NCBI RefSeq assembly: GCF_030247195.1 | Contig: NC_080671.1 | Coordinates: 106,317,845 to 106,381,844 of the forward strand | DNA length: 64,000 nucleotides | From: Topomyia yanbarensis | Taxonomy: Eukaryota > Arthropoda > Insecta > Diptera > Culicidae | Reading direction: 5' to 3' | Part shown: piece after piece, positions 55,401 to 62,177 of the stretch | How positions within the stretch are numbered: the first letter of the stretch is position 1 | Layout of the letters: each line of letters begins with the position of its first letter | Program-made: the position numbers and the translations under genes | Notes under the pieces: generated by a model | Told to the model about the DNA's origin: nothing | Database searches by the model: none | What the model saw: the letters and a program-made list of their open reading frames with translations, nothing else

Positions 55401-57101
55401 CGACTCCTGGAAGGGCTCGCCATGCCGGATTCGATTGTAGCATTGAAGGAGGGTTCTTTTGCCGGGTGGTGGCAGGTTCCTAAGCAGCGGGTATCCAATG
55501 TTGTCAATTCCGGTAGGTTTTCCTCGCCACCGGCTGAGGACGTCGGTGACTTCTGATTCGGAGAAGGGCTGGTTCCACTCTGGCAAAGAGTCGGGGTAGA
55601 ATGTTACGAGGCAGCCTTCAGTAGGTTTTTTTGCCCTGGAGCTCGAGGGGGAGCGAAGCGATTGTAAAGAGCAAGGAGAATTTTCGTCCAAGTTCGTGTT
55701 TTTGCGCCAACAATAACATCAACAAAACTGTTGTCGTACTTATAACTGTTCACGTATTCTTTTGCTGAAAGAATACCGTGCATAGTGGTTGTAAGAAGTG
55801 TGTTGCGTATATTGTCTTAGACAGGTTTTATATGGAAAATGTTCGCTCTACTACAGCTGATGATGTTATTAGGCGAGTTCAAATAGATGCTGGCGAGCGG
55901 TGGGCTATTGAAACTGTGTTCTAGATTACTCGCGCCAAACTTGACGTCTATTGTAAATTTAATAAGGTGAGAAAGAAAACCTCGATGGAACTAGCATCCG
56001 GAGGTTCGGGAACGCGTATCTACTATCCAGACATCGAATAGATAGCAACTCACCCCAAAAATGTACTCTGTCTTCGAAACCTGTTCTAGTATCCCAATTT
56101 ATACATATTACTTCCCAGAATTCATCACCTACATAAAGAAGTCTACAAAAATCTGCAAAGAATTCAAATATCTGCAGTTATAGATAGTTCAAAAAAATCT
56201 TTTTTTCTATTATTTCCCTTTTTGCAAGGTATTTTAACAAGGTGCTCATCCTACTCCTTCAACCCTCTATTCCACTTGAGCACACGATGGTTTCTTTGCT
56301 GTACACTTTGATTGACACTTAACCAAATTATCAGTTTATACTAGGAAGCTGAAAAGAAATCAGCCAATTCCAGCATGATCTCTGTCGTCTGCTAATTGGT
56401 TAATCGCAAGTAATAATGATACTGACACTCAAACTAACCATGCATGTGTTGTGTCCCAATTTAATCCACAGAACTAGTCCAGTAACAGTGCCAAGTGCGG
56501 AGAGACTGTTGAGACAGCGACAGGAGTCCACCTCGTCACTTTCGGTTGGCAGCTGGCAGATGATCACATGTACCGGAAGTTACCGGAGTGCGGAATCAGT
56601 AAACGAGATGCAGTCCCATTTGCAGCCGAACCCGGCATTCGCCTGTCCCAATCACCTCCAACGTCAGCAGACACAGGGCCACCAGCAACCGCATAGTACT
56701 CATCCGCAATCACATCAGCAGCAGCAGCAGCAGCATCACCTAAATCCTGGCAGCGGCCCTCCGGGTGCTTCCACGCCGAACGCCAACCAACATCACAGTC
56801 AGGAGACCAGCTGCTGTACCGTCATCGACGGCGAGTACTTTCCCAATCGTGTTGATTTATATGCCCTGTGAGTCGTACGAACCCATTAGTTCCTATTTAT
56901 TGTACAGACCATCTGCTAATGAATAGTTTTGTCCTAATTTTCAGACGACGCGAAAAACTGACACAGCTGAGGACGCTTTTCTACAACTGTTATTTCTCGA
57001 CGATAGCATTCAAGTTCAATTCTGGGCCTGATTCAGCGCTTGGTAGTTTGTTGGGTAATTTCGCCGAGAAAGTAGGTTTGGCAAGTCGAACACCAGTTTA
57101 G
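28419..57101 (+). CDS. EDTP: Egg-derived tyrosine phosphatase / MTMR14 (myotubularin-like phosphoinositide phosphatase)
   Basis: Seven coding exons join in frame to 755 residues: 28419-28502, 33896-34379, 34441-35164, 35232-35549, 35626-35730, 56472-56867 and 56945-57101. The family dephosphorylates PI3P and PI(3,5)P2 and restrains autophagy and muscle calcium release. The N-terminal helix LLEYFAKNLYRAKE matches the MTMR14 start, followed by RARLARCRARFPLPVILYKG, GRSGLEYF and MVENKKVKFWLNVTSSEKVDK. The active site is HCISGWDRTPLF, with nucleophile Cys350 and Arg356 (CX5R). C-terminal exons carry a Ser/Gly/Asn-rich segment, the conserved GSWQMITCTGSYRS, a Gln/His-rich stretch and the closing FYNCYFSTIAFKF...LGSLLGNFAEKVG. 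The ATG sits in a good context (ATCAAAATGAGC). Intron 1 is 5.4 kb and intron 5 is 20.7 kb, both full of transposons. Splice phases all agree. Exon 1 assignment rests on N-terminal family similarity and a GTACGT donor. Confidence 0.93.
29645..30655 (+). pseudogene. RTE-like LINE 3' fragment (reverse transcriptase C-terminus)
   Basis: Translations show the C-terminal part of a non-LTR reverse transcriptase: KTKYMLIGG, FIDRDVLEVVEELIYLRSLL, then (after a stop and frameshift) RRIINGSRAYYGVQKKLRSK and YTMYRTLIRPV. After an interrupting MITE come VVLNGPENW, then NGVWKRRMNHELARLYGEAS and MADNNPA. The end is an AAT-rich tail (ATAATAATAAATA). Multiple stops and shifts show it is dead. It lies in EDTP intron 1 in the same orientation. 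The RTE assignment is by remembered C-terminal similarity. Confidence 0.8.
29957..30295. mobile_element. MITE interrupting the LINE fragment
   Basis: GGCAGATCACT near the left edge and AGTGATCTGCC near the right edge are complementary. GGTGG occurs on both sides (29952-29956 and 30296-30300), and removing the insert restores the LINE reading frame across RPV-VLNG. Inside is a short tandem array with ACGCAACGCAAA units (about 30156-30215). Confidence 0.75.
30836..31050. mobile_element. Long hairpin element
   Basis: An inner perfect-to-near-perfect stem (30867-30898 with 30987-31018: TTCCGAGCCCCCGCTCGACC and complement) continues to the loop through TTTGTTTACTTGGCTGATCA and complement. Outer arms AATCAAAATACGCTG and complement suggest the true ends. 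Confidence 0.75.
31300..31701 (-). other. Antisense coiled-coil exon or pseudogene of unknown identity
   Basis: A 133-codon open frame on the minus strand is preceded by a plausible splice acceptor (CCCAAATAG) and ends with a TGA at 31300-31302. It begins VDCELLKKIDDLTYQISELQ and is rich in heptad-like hydrophobic and charged residues for about 90 residues, followed by a more globular end (SIIEGILRFLGLQDDGSHVV). I do not recognise the family; the layout of a coiled coil followed by a short globular end recalls kinetochore or cytoskeletal subunits, but this is only an impression. It lies in EDTP intron 1, directly beside the foldback-type element at 31755. No upstream exon was found, so it may be the last exon of a nested gene or a retro-fragment. 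Confidence 0.4.
31765..31934. repeat. Left terminal minisatellite of element A
   Basis: About ten degenerate units of 13-17 bp with the core CATTCCCCAGAA, reading left to right. The same unit appears reverse-complemented in 33249-33420. Confidence 0.85.
33249..33420. repeat. Right terminal minisatellite of element A (inverted)
   Basis: About eleven degenerate units with the core TTCTGGGGAATG, the complement of the left array. Confidence 0.85.
36083..36387. repeat. 305-bp direct repeat, copy 1
   Basis: AAACAAGATTGTCTCATTTA through CGGTTATTAATTTTG recurs at 43368-43671 with only a few differences. Both copies are in EDTP intron 5 in the same orientation. Confidence 0.85.
36388..36996. other. 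Intronic stretch with no recognised feature
   Basis: I see no exon, repeat family member or RNA gene here. It is ordinary intron sequence between the direct repeat and element B. Confidence 0.5.
37009..37190. repeat. Left terminal minisatellite of element B
   Basis: Around twelve ~13-16 bp units with the core CATTCGCCCGAA or CATTTACCCGAA. Confidence 0.85.
37252..37790 (-). pseudogene. MULE (Mutator-like) transposase, C-terminal remnant
   Basis: Minus-strand translation gives LIYKQVVALAFLPHRGIPMA, LEELRKSCPKALDDFLDYIS and KNCIFGRK, then a stop and frameshift, then WSVFENVSTKFPRTTNNVED with HNKWNGLL, then (another shift) LKQLQLEEKN up to DWINYLTGIALVLIS near the end. PRTTNNVExWH is the hallmark motif near the C-terminus of MULE transposases (usually RTNNxxEGWH), followed by a HPNIxxFIxxLxxEQ-like segment. 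The N-terminal catalytic DDE part is missing and the rest contains stops, so it is a relic. It lies inside element B in the opposite orientation to EDTP. Family assignment rests on motif recognition, not a search. Confidence 0.75.
37880..38200. repeat. ~108-bp internal tandem repeat of element B
   Basis: Units carry AAGGAATCAACCC, TATGTTTGAGTAAACCGGGC, AAACGAGTGGATCAC and AAAGAACTGCTCATGTTT in order. About three units, one of them shortened, lie in tandem here. A further partial unit lies at 39208-39255 and related units are at 32960-33160 in element A. Confidence 0.8.
38396..38907. mobile_element. piggyBac-like MITE, TTAA duplication
   Basis: Begins CCCATTCATGCCCATG and ends GGGCATGAAAGGG, flanked on both sides by TTAA (38392-38395 and 38908-38911). 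CCC/GGG ends with TTAA are the piggyBac signature. It is 512 bp with no transposase. A truncated copy lies at 5281-5745. Confidence 0.85.
39069..39167. repeat. Hairpin within element B
   Basis: GTCGGATAGTACACCTAAAAGCGATGT is matched by a diverged complement ending CTGTCCGAC, with CCACATTGGTCA/TGACTAATGTGG at the tip. Confidence 0.6.
39841..40345 (+). pseudogene. OTU-like cysteine protease domain of the LINE
   Basis: The frame from MEQMMYDGGVVLVRIMPGDG contains the OTU nucleophile motif GDGDCLFSALANQLF (catalytic Cys in DGDC). After a small frameshift near 40138 it continues GGEETIAAVAGIYNCRVDVY and, after another, reaches HAERNHYDSVV, where NHYDSV is the catalytic histidine motif. The spacing of about 130 residues fits an OTU fold. 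OTU proteases normally cleave ubiquitin chains; what one does in a LINE is unknown. In this copy the domain is disrupted by at least two frameshifts and a stop. Confidence 0.8.
40497..41222 (+). pseudogene. LINE endonuclease (EEP family)
   Basis: LVSWNIRGCSD opens the domain, then (after a shift) TIVALQETRL, GGGTAILIHKAI, LIISAYIRS and VMILGDPNARLG, where GDFNA is usual, so the Phe is Pro here. After a second shift come NFTWSNRRSHSQIDHILMHK and IESDHKVVV, the C-terminal catalytic SDH. The catalytic residues are still visible, but stops and shifts make the frame non-functional. It would nick target DNA for target-primed reverse transcription. Confidence 0.85.
41289..43053 (+). pseudogene. LINE reverse transcriptase
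   Basis: The finger/palm motifs are clear: WISTVQVPIAKK, DDYRCITLCSVAYKIYTRML, SIDLKQAFDRV, GVKQGCPLSPILF and the catalytic AYADDLLFVC. An N-terminal linker (41289-41834) and a C-terminal thumb (RIKKANKTFHALCGFLRRYK) lie in separate frames. The main frame 41909-42751 ends early at a frameshift before the VTSSLTRKE block. No RNase H was seen after it. Confidence 0.88.
43368..43671. repeat. 304-bp direct repeat, copy 2
   Basis: Matches 36083-36387. It begins shortly after the LINE reverse transcriptase tail, so it may be that LINE's 3' untranslated region, copy 1 being a 5'-truncated insertion of the same family. A duplication of intron sequence is the alternative. Confidence 0.8.
43672..44358. 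other. Intronic stretch without a recognised gene
   Basis: Contains a small inverted repeat of AATTTGTCTTCAAAATGA-type units (43700-43785). Nothing else is recognised. Confidence 0.5.
44971..45074. repeat. Hairpin related to the 23879-23966 palindrome
   Basis: GGCCCTATTC at the left and GAATAAGGCC at the right are near-complementary, with GCGCGG/CCGCGC arms and a TCACCT/AGGTGA inner stem. It sits within the decayed copia element. Confidence 0.6.
46678..47094. mobile_element. P-like MITE, 417 bp, 7-bp duplication ACCCTAA
   Basis: Ends CACAGAGAACGGACGTC and near-complement; ACCCTAA at 46671-46677 and 47095-47101. It is highly similar to the copy at 26535-26952 in the same orientation. Inserted in the copia-like element. 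Confidence 0.88.
47632..47799. repeat. Free-standing hairpin matching the core of the P-like MITEs
   Basis: CTAGCCAGTTAAACTCATTC and its diverged complement form the ends. The CCGGAACCGGTTCGGA and CGATTCCGACT motifs also occur in the centre of the 418-bp P-like copies. Confidence 0.65.
48601..48730 (-). pseudogene. LINE fragment, 3' side of the copia insertion
   Basis: Minus-strand SSNEPSATPGSDAEKVSRAP and following residues continue the LINE interrupted at 53066 by the copia element. Both sides carry the GAGGA duplication. Confidence 0.65.
48731..48900 (+). repeat. copia 5' LTR
   Basis: TGTTGAGCCCCCCGGCTCGA to CCTCCAATA. Contains AATAAACC, a possible polyadenylation signal context. Confidence 0.93.
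48901..48911 (+). other. copia primer-binding site (initiator tRNA-Met fragment type)
   Basis: GGTTATGGGCC directly after the LTR resembles the Drosophila copia primer site, which pairs with an internal region of tRNA-iMet and not its 3' end. Confidence 0.7.
48976..51243 (+). CDS. copia gag-protease-integrase
   Basis: Start taken at the second Met of the frame (MDFSKVGVVRLNN), giving about 755 residues. The UBN2-like gag region (NYRAWAFKVQMLL, TWNALKAHHQ) is followed by a CCHC knuckle CFFCGKIGHKKKQC near residue 206, protease WLIDTGATSHMSS near 277, the pre-integrase HHCC finger (WHRRLGHRN...CECCIEGK), then the integrase core with IIRSDQGGEYSS and YSPQQNGIAERKNRTLGEM. The block with the first catalytic aspartate (normally HTDLCGPM) is missing: LD runs directly into MEHVTPGG near 50390, an apparent in-frame deletion. 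The frame ends at TGA 51241-51243, after which the same frame continues into reverse transcriptase. Confidence 0.92.
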   Translation: MDFSKVGVVRLNNRNYRAWAFKVQMLLVREGLWHHVSPGERPNPVTTVWTDGDAKARASIALLVEDNQHNLIMEKTTAKDTWNALKAHHQKATLTGKVTLLKEICCANYREGENMVEFIYGIEELYSRLEGSGEKLSRYMQVAMLLRSLPKEFDALTTALESRSDEELTMELVKSKLVDESEKLYGGKSPDERVLKVAGKQKDAGCFFCGKIGHKKKQCRQFMAQKGSGDREAYKKKKPKENEDQKLKKVRESEKSFTFTVRDKNDQSELVRSWLIDTGATSHMSSDKKAFVHLRNGSRSSVIVADGSENLVEGIGECLIECVDDKKQSVNLTLCDVLYVPTLEGNIISKSKLTSKGVSAMFNNIGCELLFESSVIAIGDRIGDMYWLRNAIHRAAQVETREHTSSCQHTWHRRLGHRNLEVLNEIRRKKLASGMEIADCGIRLTCECCIEGKMSRPSFPKVAQKTSSKVLDMEHVTPGGCRYFMSMIDDHSRYAHVYFLKEKSKVPSKIREYVKMVRNQFGRKPCIIRSDQGGEYSSKALRRFYSDEGIKAEYTAGYSPQQNGIAERKNRTLGEMGRCMLFDAGMHKRYWAEAVNTACYLQNRLPSAAIDRTPYEIWFDRKPDLHHLKIFGCSGYVMVPSIKRKKFDTKAVKMIFVGYSAEHKAYRMLDMKSGEIKISRDVRFLELENGSKKQEEKSNQKQNVIDYKQRSKPEEVDWPIMQHFTHENSEDEFLGFEDAEEGLTEVQPENDAMAL
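51244..52902 (+). CDS. copia reverse transcriptase-RNase H
   Basis: It is in the same frame as the preceding gag-integrase, separated only by the TGA at 51241-51243; its first Met is at 51268. Reverse transcriptase motifs: KWVFKCKTDENGKLVRYKAR, HIDIKTAYLYGQLQEEIYMR and the catalytic LLVYVDDVIVIC. RNase H motifs: CFVDADWAGDVSDRKSTSGF, LSSTEAEYIAL and WEDNQSCMAL. It ends EEEC-stop, with the stop inside the 3' LTR. A 15-bp tandem duplication (CGTGCCACCAATCAG twice, 51270-51310) gives VPPIR twice. Apart from the separating stop, the domain looks complete. Confidence 0.93.
   Translation, partial: RSTRSTAGVPPIRFGSVPPIRLIEEANAVMCGEAEPRTFMEAISGSKSVEWKKAMDDEMQSHADNGTWELVEAPLDRRIIGSKWVFKCKTDENGKLVRYKARLVAQGFCQKFGSEYDLVFAPVVKQITFRALMSVASKRGILTKHIDIKTAYLYGQLQEEIYMRQPPGYGNGNSKTVCLLKRSVYGLKQAARVWNKCFDDVLKSMGFNQSVADPCLYICRNGQKYIFLLVYVDDVIVICHTEEEFSGIVKTLMAKFKLTDMGNLKFFLGVQVRFHDGQYRINQKAYVNLLLKRYGMMDAKTSRIPMDPGYIQQKEEDDNNKLVSAEQYQSLVGSLLYLAVCSRPDISIAASILGRRVKEPTQRDWSEAKRVLRYLKYTNDVELYLGNGRASLECFVDADWAGDVSDRKSTSGFIFKLGGGVIGWGCHKQKCVALSSTEAEYIALAECLQEVQWIRKLLADIGEPDSLPIVVWEDNQSCMALTEADRTERKSKHIDTKYNYIKDLVRDGIVKLCYCPTDRMEADLLTKPLNTVKLVQLRKALDMREFNVEEEC
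52897..53065 (+). repeat. copia 3' LTR
   Basis: Matches the 5' LTR; ends CCAATA then GAGGA. Confidence 0.93.
53066..55690 (-). pseudogene. LINE of the Jockey/I-like group with RNase H, decayed, host of the copia insertion
   Basis: Minus-strand fragments in order: FSESEVTDVLSRWRGKPTGI (55395-55691), KDLRPISFLSCIGKGFKQMV with NRRLTAILEQPHLLDS (55253-55507), HIDLAA-type core leading to SVPQRSALALTLFLISMNCI and FVYADDIVVVV (54835-55173), a thumb region (54068-54394), RNase H with VYTDGSRKDD near 53860 and TDSLTTLCWIQG (53486-53683), and the end GLNPL at the copia junction. Many stops and shifts. RNase H points to the I/Loa/R1 side of LINE diversity, but the clade is not resolved. Located in EDTP intron 5, opposite strand. 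Confidence 0.82.
55700..56471. other. 3' end of EDTP intron 5
   Basis: No gene or clear element recognised. It ends with the acceptor TTTAATCCACAG for exon 6. Confidence 0.55.
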
Positions 57102-57744
57102 AAGCGCAATAAGGGAACCCGACCGAAGGAGAATCGTTTCTATACACTACGACTGCGGACACGTCTTCCGTTAAATTTAATACGAAGAAACGGTATTTAT
57201 CTCTCTTCTAGACCTGAGCTTTCCCAATGTTTGCTAGAAAAGTTGTTGCACTGTCGACACTGCGGAAAAAACGCCTAACGAGTGTTCATTTCATATTTTA
57301 TTCATGTAACTATAATTGCGATTAATACACTAAAAGAAACTTGTTTGTAAAGAGATTCCCGAAATAGGTTTCTTTAACGCGAGAGGTTTATATTGATTGA
57401 ATTACACGAAATTTCGCGACAAAAAATCGTTTTCGATTTTTAAGTTATTGACATTGTTGATATTTTATTATGTATTTTGAATAAGTCTAGTTCTGTCTTG
57501 TTTTATTCCAAATGCGCATATATTTACTCACATGATTTTTTGTCAATTTAAATCGCATAATTACATAGAAATGAATTTTGTATTTCCCTGATGAAAATTA
57601 GTCATTCAACTAGTTTCTCTCATCCAAAACAAAAAAACATGGCAAACAAACAATAAACAATCGATAAAATTCGCATTTAAGAAAAAAATATCACACTGCA
57701 TTTTCTTATCAAGCGTCATATATTTTCACTCCCACCTTTAAACT
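57102..57744. other. EDTP 3' UTR and convergent spacer to CDK5RAP3
   Basis: AT-rich, 643 bp between convergent stop codons. AATAAACAATCG near 57651 could serve as a polyadenylation signal on the plus strand. No further gene seen. Confidence 0.5.
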
Positions 57745-59803
57745 TTACAAATTGGTCCCCATCAGGTTGACAACCCGGTTTTTGTAGCGTTTGGAAATAT
57801 CTTTCTCTATGTGACCCTGTAAAATTCCGGTCTGCTCAATGATCTTGGTAAGGGTAGGCTTCAAATCAATACTCTGTTGACGAAAATTTATTGCCTTCTC
57901 ATGCATCAGTTTTTCCGTATCCTTCATTTTGTCGATGGCCACCAGTTTTTGTTTCAGTTTAGAGCTAAGGATGTCCACGTATCTAGAAAGAAATTAATTA
58001 AATAAAGCCTACCAGTAAGAAGAACAGTAATTTAGAAGGTTGATAGTAATATCGATCAAACTGTAAGATACTACTTTATTTTACATATTCGAACTAGGAA
58101 ATAGTAATTGGATTCGTTCCTAGCATTCAATTTCACTTTGAAACAGGTTCTTTTGGGATTATATTGTTGAACCCATTCCTCGTGTATGATGCCATACTGT
58201 AAAAACTTGCTTGAACACATTCGAACTAGTTCTCATTCTTAATTAGTATAGATCAAGCTATGTTTTAATGTAACATCACAATTTCTTCAATTGTAATGTC
58301 GTAATCGTAAAAAGTGAGAACCTTGCTTTTTATTTGTCACTCGCGGTGAATGGATTAAAAGAACCAATTTAGTATCAGAAAATTACCATACTCACTTCGG
58401 CGAATGTTTAATCTGGTGCAGATGCTGAATTTGCTTGCTGTCAATATTGCTGTAAACCACGTCGACCTGAGCCAACATCTGCGATAGACTCTTGGCATCG
58501 TGATCCGGAAAGTTATCCATCATAGTTAACGACAAAATGTGCACACTATCTGCGGTACTTAGCTCGTACATGCGCATCTTGAGAAATGATTCCAGCTCTA
58601 ACAGTTCATTAATGAATCGTTCCCGATGGACTGGCGAATCGCATATACTGTACGCTTCGTCCCCTTTTGCCACTCCCCCGGCATTTCCCGCACTTTCGAC
58701 AACTATACCGCTCTCTTCCAGTGATATGCTGAAATCAATGCCTTCTTCGTTAGGTTCGGATGCTGCTTCCTCCGGAGCTCCCCAATCAATTTCTCCAGCC
58801 TCCAGTTTGATCTCTCCCGTATCGACGTTGAAATCTATGTCAGCACTATCGCCAAAATCAATTTCTCCTCCATTGTCGCCGAAATCGATAGCGTTATCAG
58901 ACACAGCAGCGGCTTCCTCTTCAATTACAAACTTTATTGGGGGCGGCTCAACGGAGAGCGGTGGTTCCGAATAGAGAAACTCGTATACCGTCGTGTTTCC
59001 CGCGGTGGCCACGTGTCGCAGAACCGACACACACTCTTCAGTTCCCAAGAAAGCAGTGTACAGTTCAATTGCTTTTTTCAATTCCGGAACCGTGGCGGCT
59101 ATTTTGTTCAACATATCCGGCAATTCCTTAACCTTCGCCACGAGTTCTTGTCGAACATTCTCGCCGACAATACCGAGCTGTTTGCACAATGCTTTGTATT
59201 CACCGTGAACGGCTCGCTCTGATCGCTGCAGATCCACAATTTTCTTCTCTGAGTCAACACTCAACTGTTCAAAATGTTTGATCTGCTTTCGAATGCCTGG
59301 AATCTCGTAATTAATGTTTCTTACTAGTATTTGTGCGGCCTCAGCCAGATACAAGCTATCCTTTTCATAGAGCCGAATAATATCTTGCCAGTCCTTCATT
59401 CGCTGACTTCCATAACGTCCAAACACATTCCTAGAATCGGCTTCCGTCGTTTTCAGTATATCGATTATCTGCTGGCAGTGGAAGTAGTTTATGTCTGGTA
59501 AAGAGGAAAACCAAAAATTACTTCGGATATTCCGACCGTTTACGTTGGCAACCTACGAGCTCCCTTGAGCAGCTGAACAAGTCCATCGTGAGCTGGCATA
59601 TCGGTGAGAGCATTGCTAATTTTACTACGAACTTCACGAACATATTGGTGCCAGTTCTTGTTTACAATTCGACGCGATACTAGCCAGTCTTGCAGCTTGC
59701 CGGCGTGGATATCGATAGGAATATCAGCTTCCTGGTAGAAAACACAGATATTGTTATTATTTTGTTTTAAATTTACTGTATAATACGGGTTACTTACGTT
59801 CAT
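57745..59803 (-). CDS. CDK5RAP3: CDK5RAP3 homolog (UFMylation adaptor, LZAP/C53)
   Basis: Complete 505-residue protein (human 506). Exons 59798-59803 (ATG AAC only), 59557-59731, 58396-59494 and 57745-57982 join in frame. CDK5RAP3 partners the UFL1-DDRGK1 ligase at the ER and links UFMylation to ER-phagy. Recognisable blocks: IPIDIHAGKLQDWLVSRRIV at the N-terminus, NVFGRYGSQRMKDWQDIIRL, LVRNINYEIPGIRKQIKHFE, KQLGIVGENVRQEL, NTTVYEFL, and the end DISKRYKNRVVNLMGTNL. The acidic middle contains AIDFGD, EIDFGD, EIDWGA and GIDFSI, equivalents of the IDWG shuffled ATG8/UFM1-binding motifs. I chose donor GTAGGT after exon 2 because it gives GAHINYFHC, matching the family; the next GT would shift frame. 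No damage seen. Confidence 0.95.
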
Positions 59804-60609
59804 TTCAAGTTAAAAACTGAATCGTACTAGTACAGGAGAAAGGTAAATCAAAATAAACTGTCCACGTATCCGCTGTTTGCATTTCGATCATGAATCGACC
59901 AAAGGGCCGAAGTCGCAATGATATCGAATCGAGAAAAATAGCTTTGAAAATTCGGTTCAGAAAATTAAATCGTATTTTAACAGTGTTTGCATACTGCGCC
60001 TTCAAATGTATTGAAACACTTTGAAACACTTGGTTTTTGTTTAGGGTGATTCTGTTTACGGACCTTGTAAACAATGATGCTGTCAATTTCGCCTGTATAC
60101 ACTACCTTAGAAATGCAGAGGCGTAACCCGCCTGGCTTTTTGTTTACAGTCGAAAGTCGGATCCGCCGTTTTGTTTTTTATTGATTTTCATGAAGTGTGA
60201 AATATTTATAAATGAGTTTTTACATTTTTTATAAAGTATTTTTACTCCTCTTTCAGATATTAATCAAATCTCTGTTTGTGTACATTTGTTAATTTCGCCC
60301 ATTTGTCGGTTCACGATCGATTTTGTGATTTGTCAGGCATACAGTACAACCCCAATAATTTACTATTTTACGCCTTTTTTTTTGAAAAGGGCCAATAAAC
60401 AAAATGACTAAAACGAGTATATTGGATTTGAAATTTTTCTAATATATTTCAATCTGCTATTTGTAAACGAAAACGAATTTTGTCAAAAAAAATGCACACA
60501 TTCGTTGTAGTTTGATCTATATTTTAATTTCTGGAGATTTTACTTGATTCGAGCGGACTTTTGTCCAAAAAAGATTATTGGCCCTTTTCTTTCACTGTAT
60601 AACACATTA
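59804..60609. other. Upstream flank of CDK5RAP3
   Basis: No gene recognised. A weak inverted repeat with GAAAAGGGCCAATAA (60384) and TTATTGGCCCTTTTC (60574) brackets about 205 bp and may be a MITE. Confidence 0.45.
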
Positions 60610-61023
60610 GAGCATGTTCAAGAGAGTTTCAGTTTTAGATTTATAATTTTGACAGTTCTATAATATAAAACTGAAAATTTTAAAACAGGAACTTTCTGTC
60701 CCCAGTAGCAGTTTTAGCGGGTGTTCTATTCAGTTAAAAATTCATGTCTCGCCATGCCTTCACCGTTACTGCATTCAAATGTATTTTTCCCCAGTCTATC
60801 GGTTCTAAGTGTCTCTGCTGAAAACTTTGCATGTATTTAAAACACAGTTCTAAACGTGCTTTAAAATCAGCAACAAAAAGAACGGCGTCGTATAACAGTT
60901 TTAAATTTTGAAACAAAACTGTTCGAAATAATAAAACAAAACGCTCTGCTAGGGATGTGAATGTTTCAGTTCCAGTTCTACTTTGAAACTCCTGTATAAA
61001 ATAAAACGCTCCTGAACATGCCC
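60610..61023. mobile_element. Harbinger-like MITE, full-length, TTA duplication
   Basis: Starts GAGCATGTTCA and ends CGCTCCTGAACATGCCC, flanked by TTA on both sides (60607-60609, 61024-61026). It is the most complete member of the family in the window (414 bp), in inverted orientation relative to the 8171 copy. Confidence 0.87.
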
Positions 61024-61026
61024 TTA

Positions 61027-61777
61027 GCCGTTTACTTTTGGCCCTTTGCCACACTTCAAAATTTAATGCTAATGCTGTCACGCGCACACATACCTTCTAT
61101 GTGTCAACTGTATAAACAATGTATGCGCACACATAAGTTGTATGTGCGTATTGTTATAGAATCGGGTTTTATGTGCCTTATAGTTATGAAATGTGAATGT
61201 AAGATTATTATGTCTTGTAAATACACACATTAGGTTTAGGGTAACCAACCTAACTTGGACCCCTACATATTTTGGACCCTGTTAATGTATTTGCCTCCTA
61301 CACTGCCAAGTTTCTCTGTTTGGTTTGATGCAGCAATTACATTCCTTGGGTTGTCTATTAAGTTTCAATATCATTAGTTCATCTCTAATTGTTTAAAATT
61401 AAACAGAATCCATTTTTGAAAAATATCACCGAAAACGTTTCATGTTTCAACGATAGGCCAGAGGAACCGGTGGAAATGATACATTTTCAAATTGGATTTA
61501 AATGTACAATTGTAATATTTTTTATTGATTTAATTAGTTTGTCTGATTTGGTATTATGCGTGTTACGTGTTTGAAAAGGTTTCTTCGTAATGTTTTATCT
61601 AAAAAATCTTAAATAAATGGTGTTCACAATATGTCTTAAAAAATTTATATCAACTTATTTTGCACACCCCTCGATTTTCTTTCTTGACAGCTATTTGTTT
61701 ATCGAGTTAGAATAATCAAAAAGTGAAAAATTTCGTAACGGTAGGTCGCCTGCTCTTTTTGGTCAAATTATTTAAAA
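61027..61777. other. Gene-free stretch
   Basis: Holds a few CACACATA/TATGTGTG repeats (61085-61230). No gene recognised. Confidence 0.5.
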
Positions 61778-62177
61778 ATGTTCAAACCAATGGATGTAGA
61801 AAATCAAACGATTGAGGAACATTTCATTGAAGACCATAATATGACCAAAGAGGAGACTTCTGAAATCCATGTTGAAGAACATTTGTAGTTCGAATTTGTT
61901 GAATTCGACGAGCTATATGTTGACAAATCTAAGAGACATATCACAGCTAAATAATGATAATAAGAGTGTGCTTGCTGAATTTCCAGAATCGCCTGAAACA
62001 CTCACACGAACAGGAACATCACGATTCAAGCGACGTAGTCCTGCTGTTTTAACATTGCGCCGAACAGTTGAATACCACAAGGCGAAAACTGAAGAAACAA
62101 AGAAAGTAAAGGAAGAGAAACAAAGAAAAACTGAGCTTAGAAAGAAAGAATACAAGAAGATTCCTGACGAACTTTGA
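61778..62177 (+). pseudogene. Small broken reading frame of unknown identity
   Basis: A 36-codon acidic frame (MFKPMDVENQTIEEHFIEDH, stop at 61886-61888) is followed in another frame by FEFVEFDELYVDKSKRH and then, in a third, by a 102-codon frame ending in a basic helix-like tail (VEYHKAKTEETKKVKEEKQR). The changes of frame suggest a decayed small gene or retro-fragment, or simply coincidence. I do not recognise it. Confidence 0.3.
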
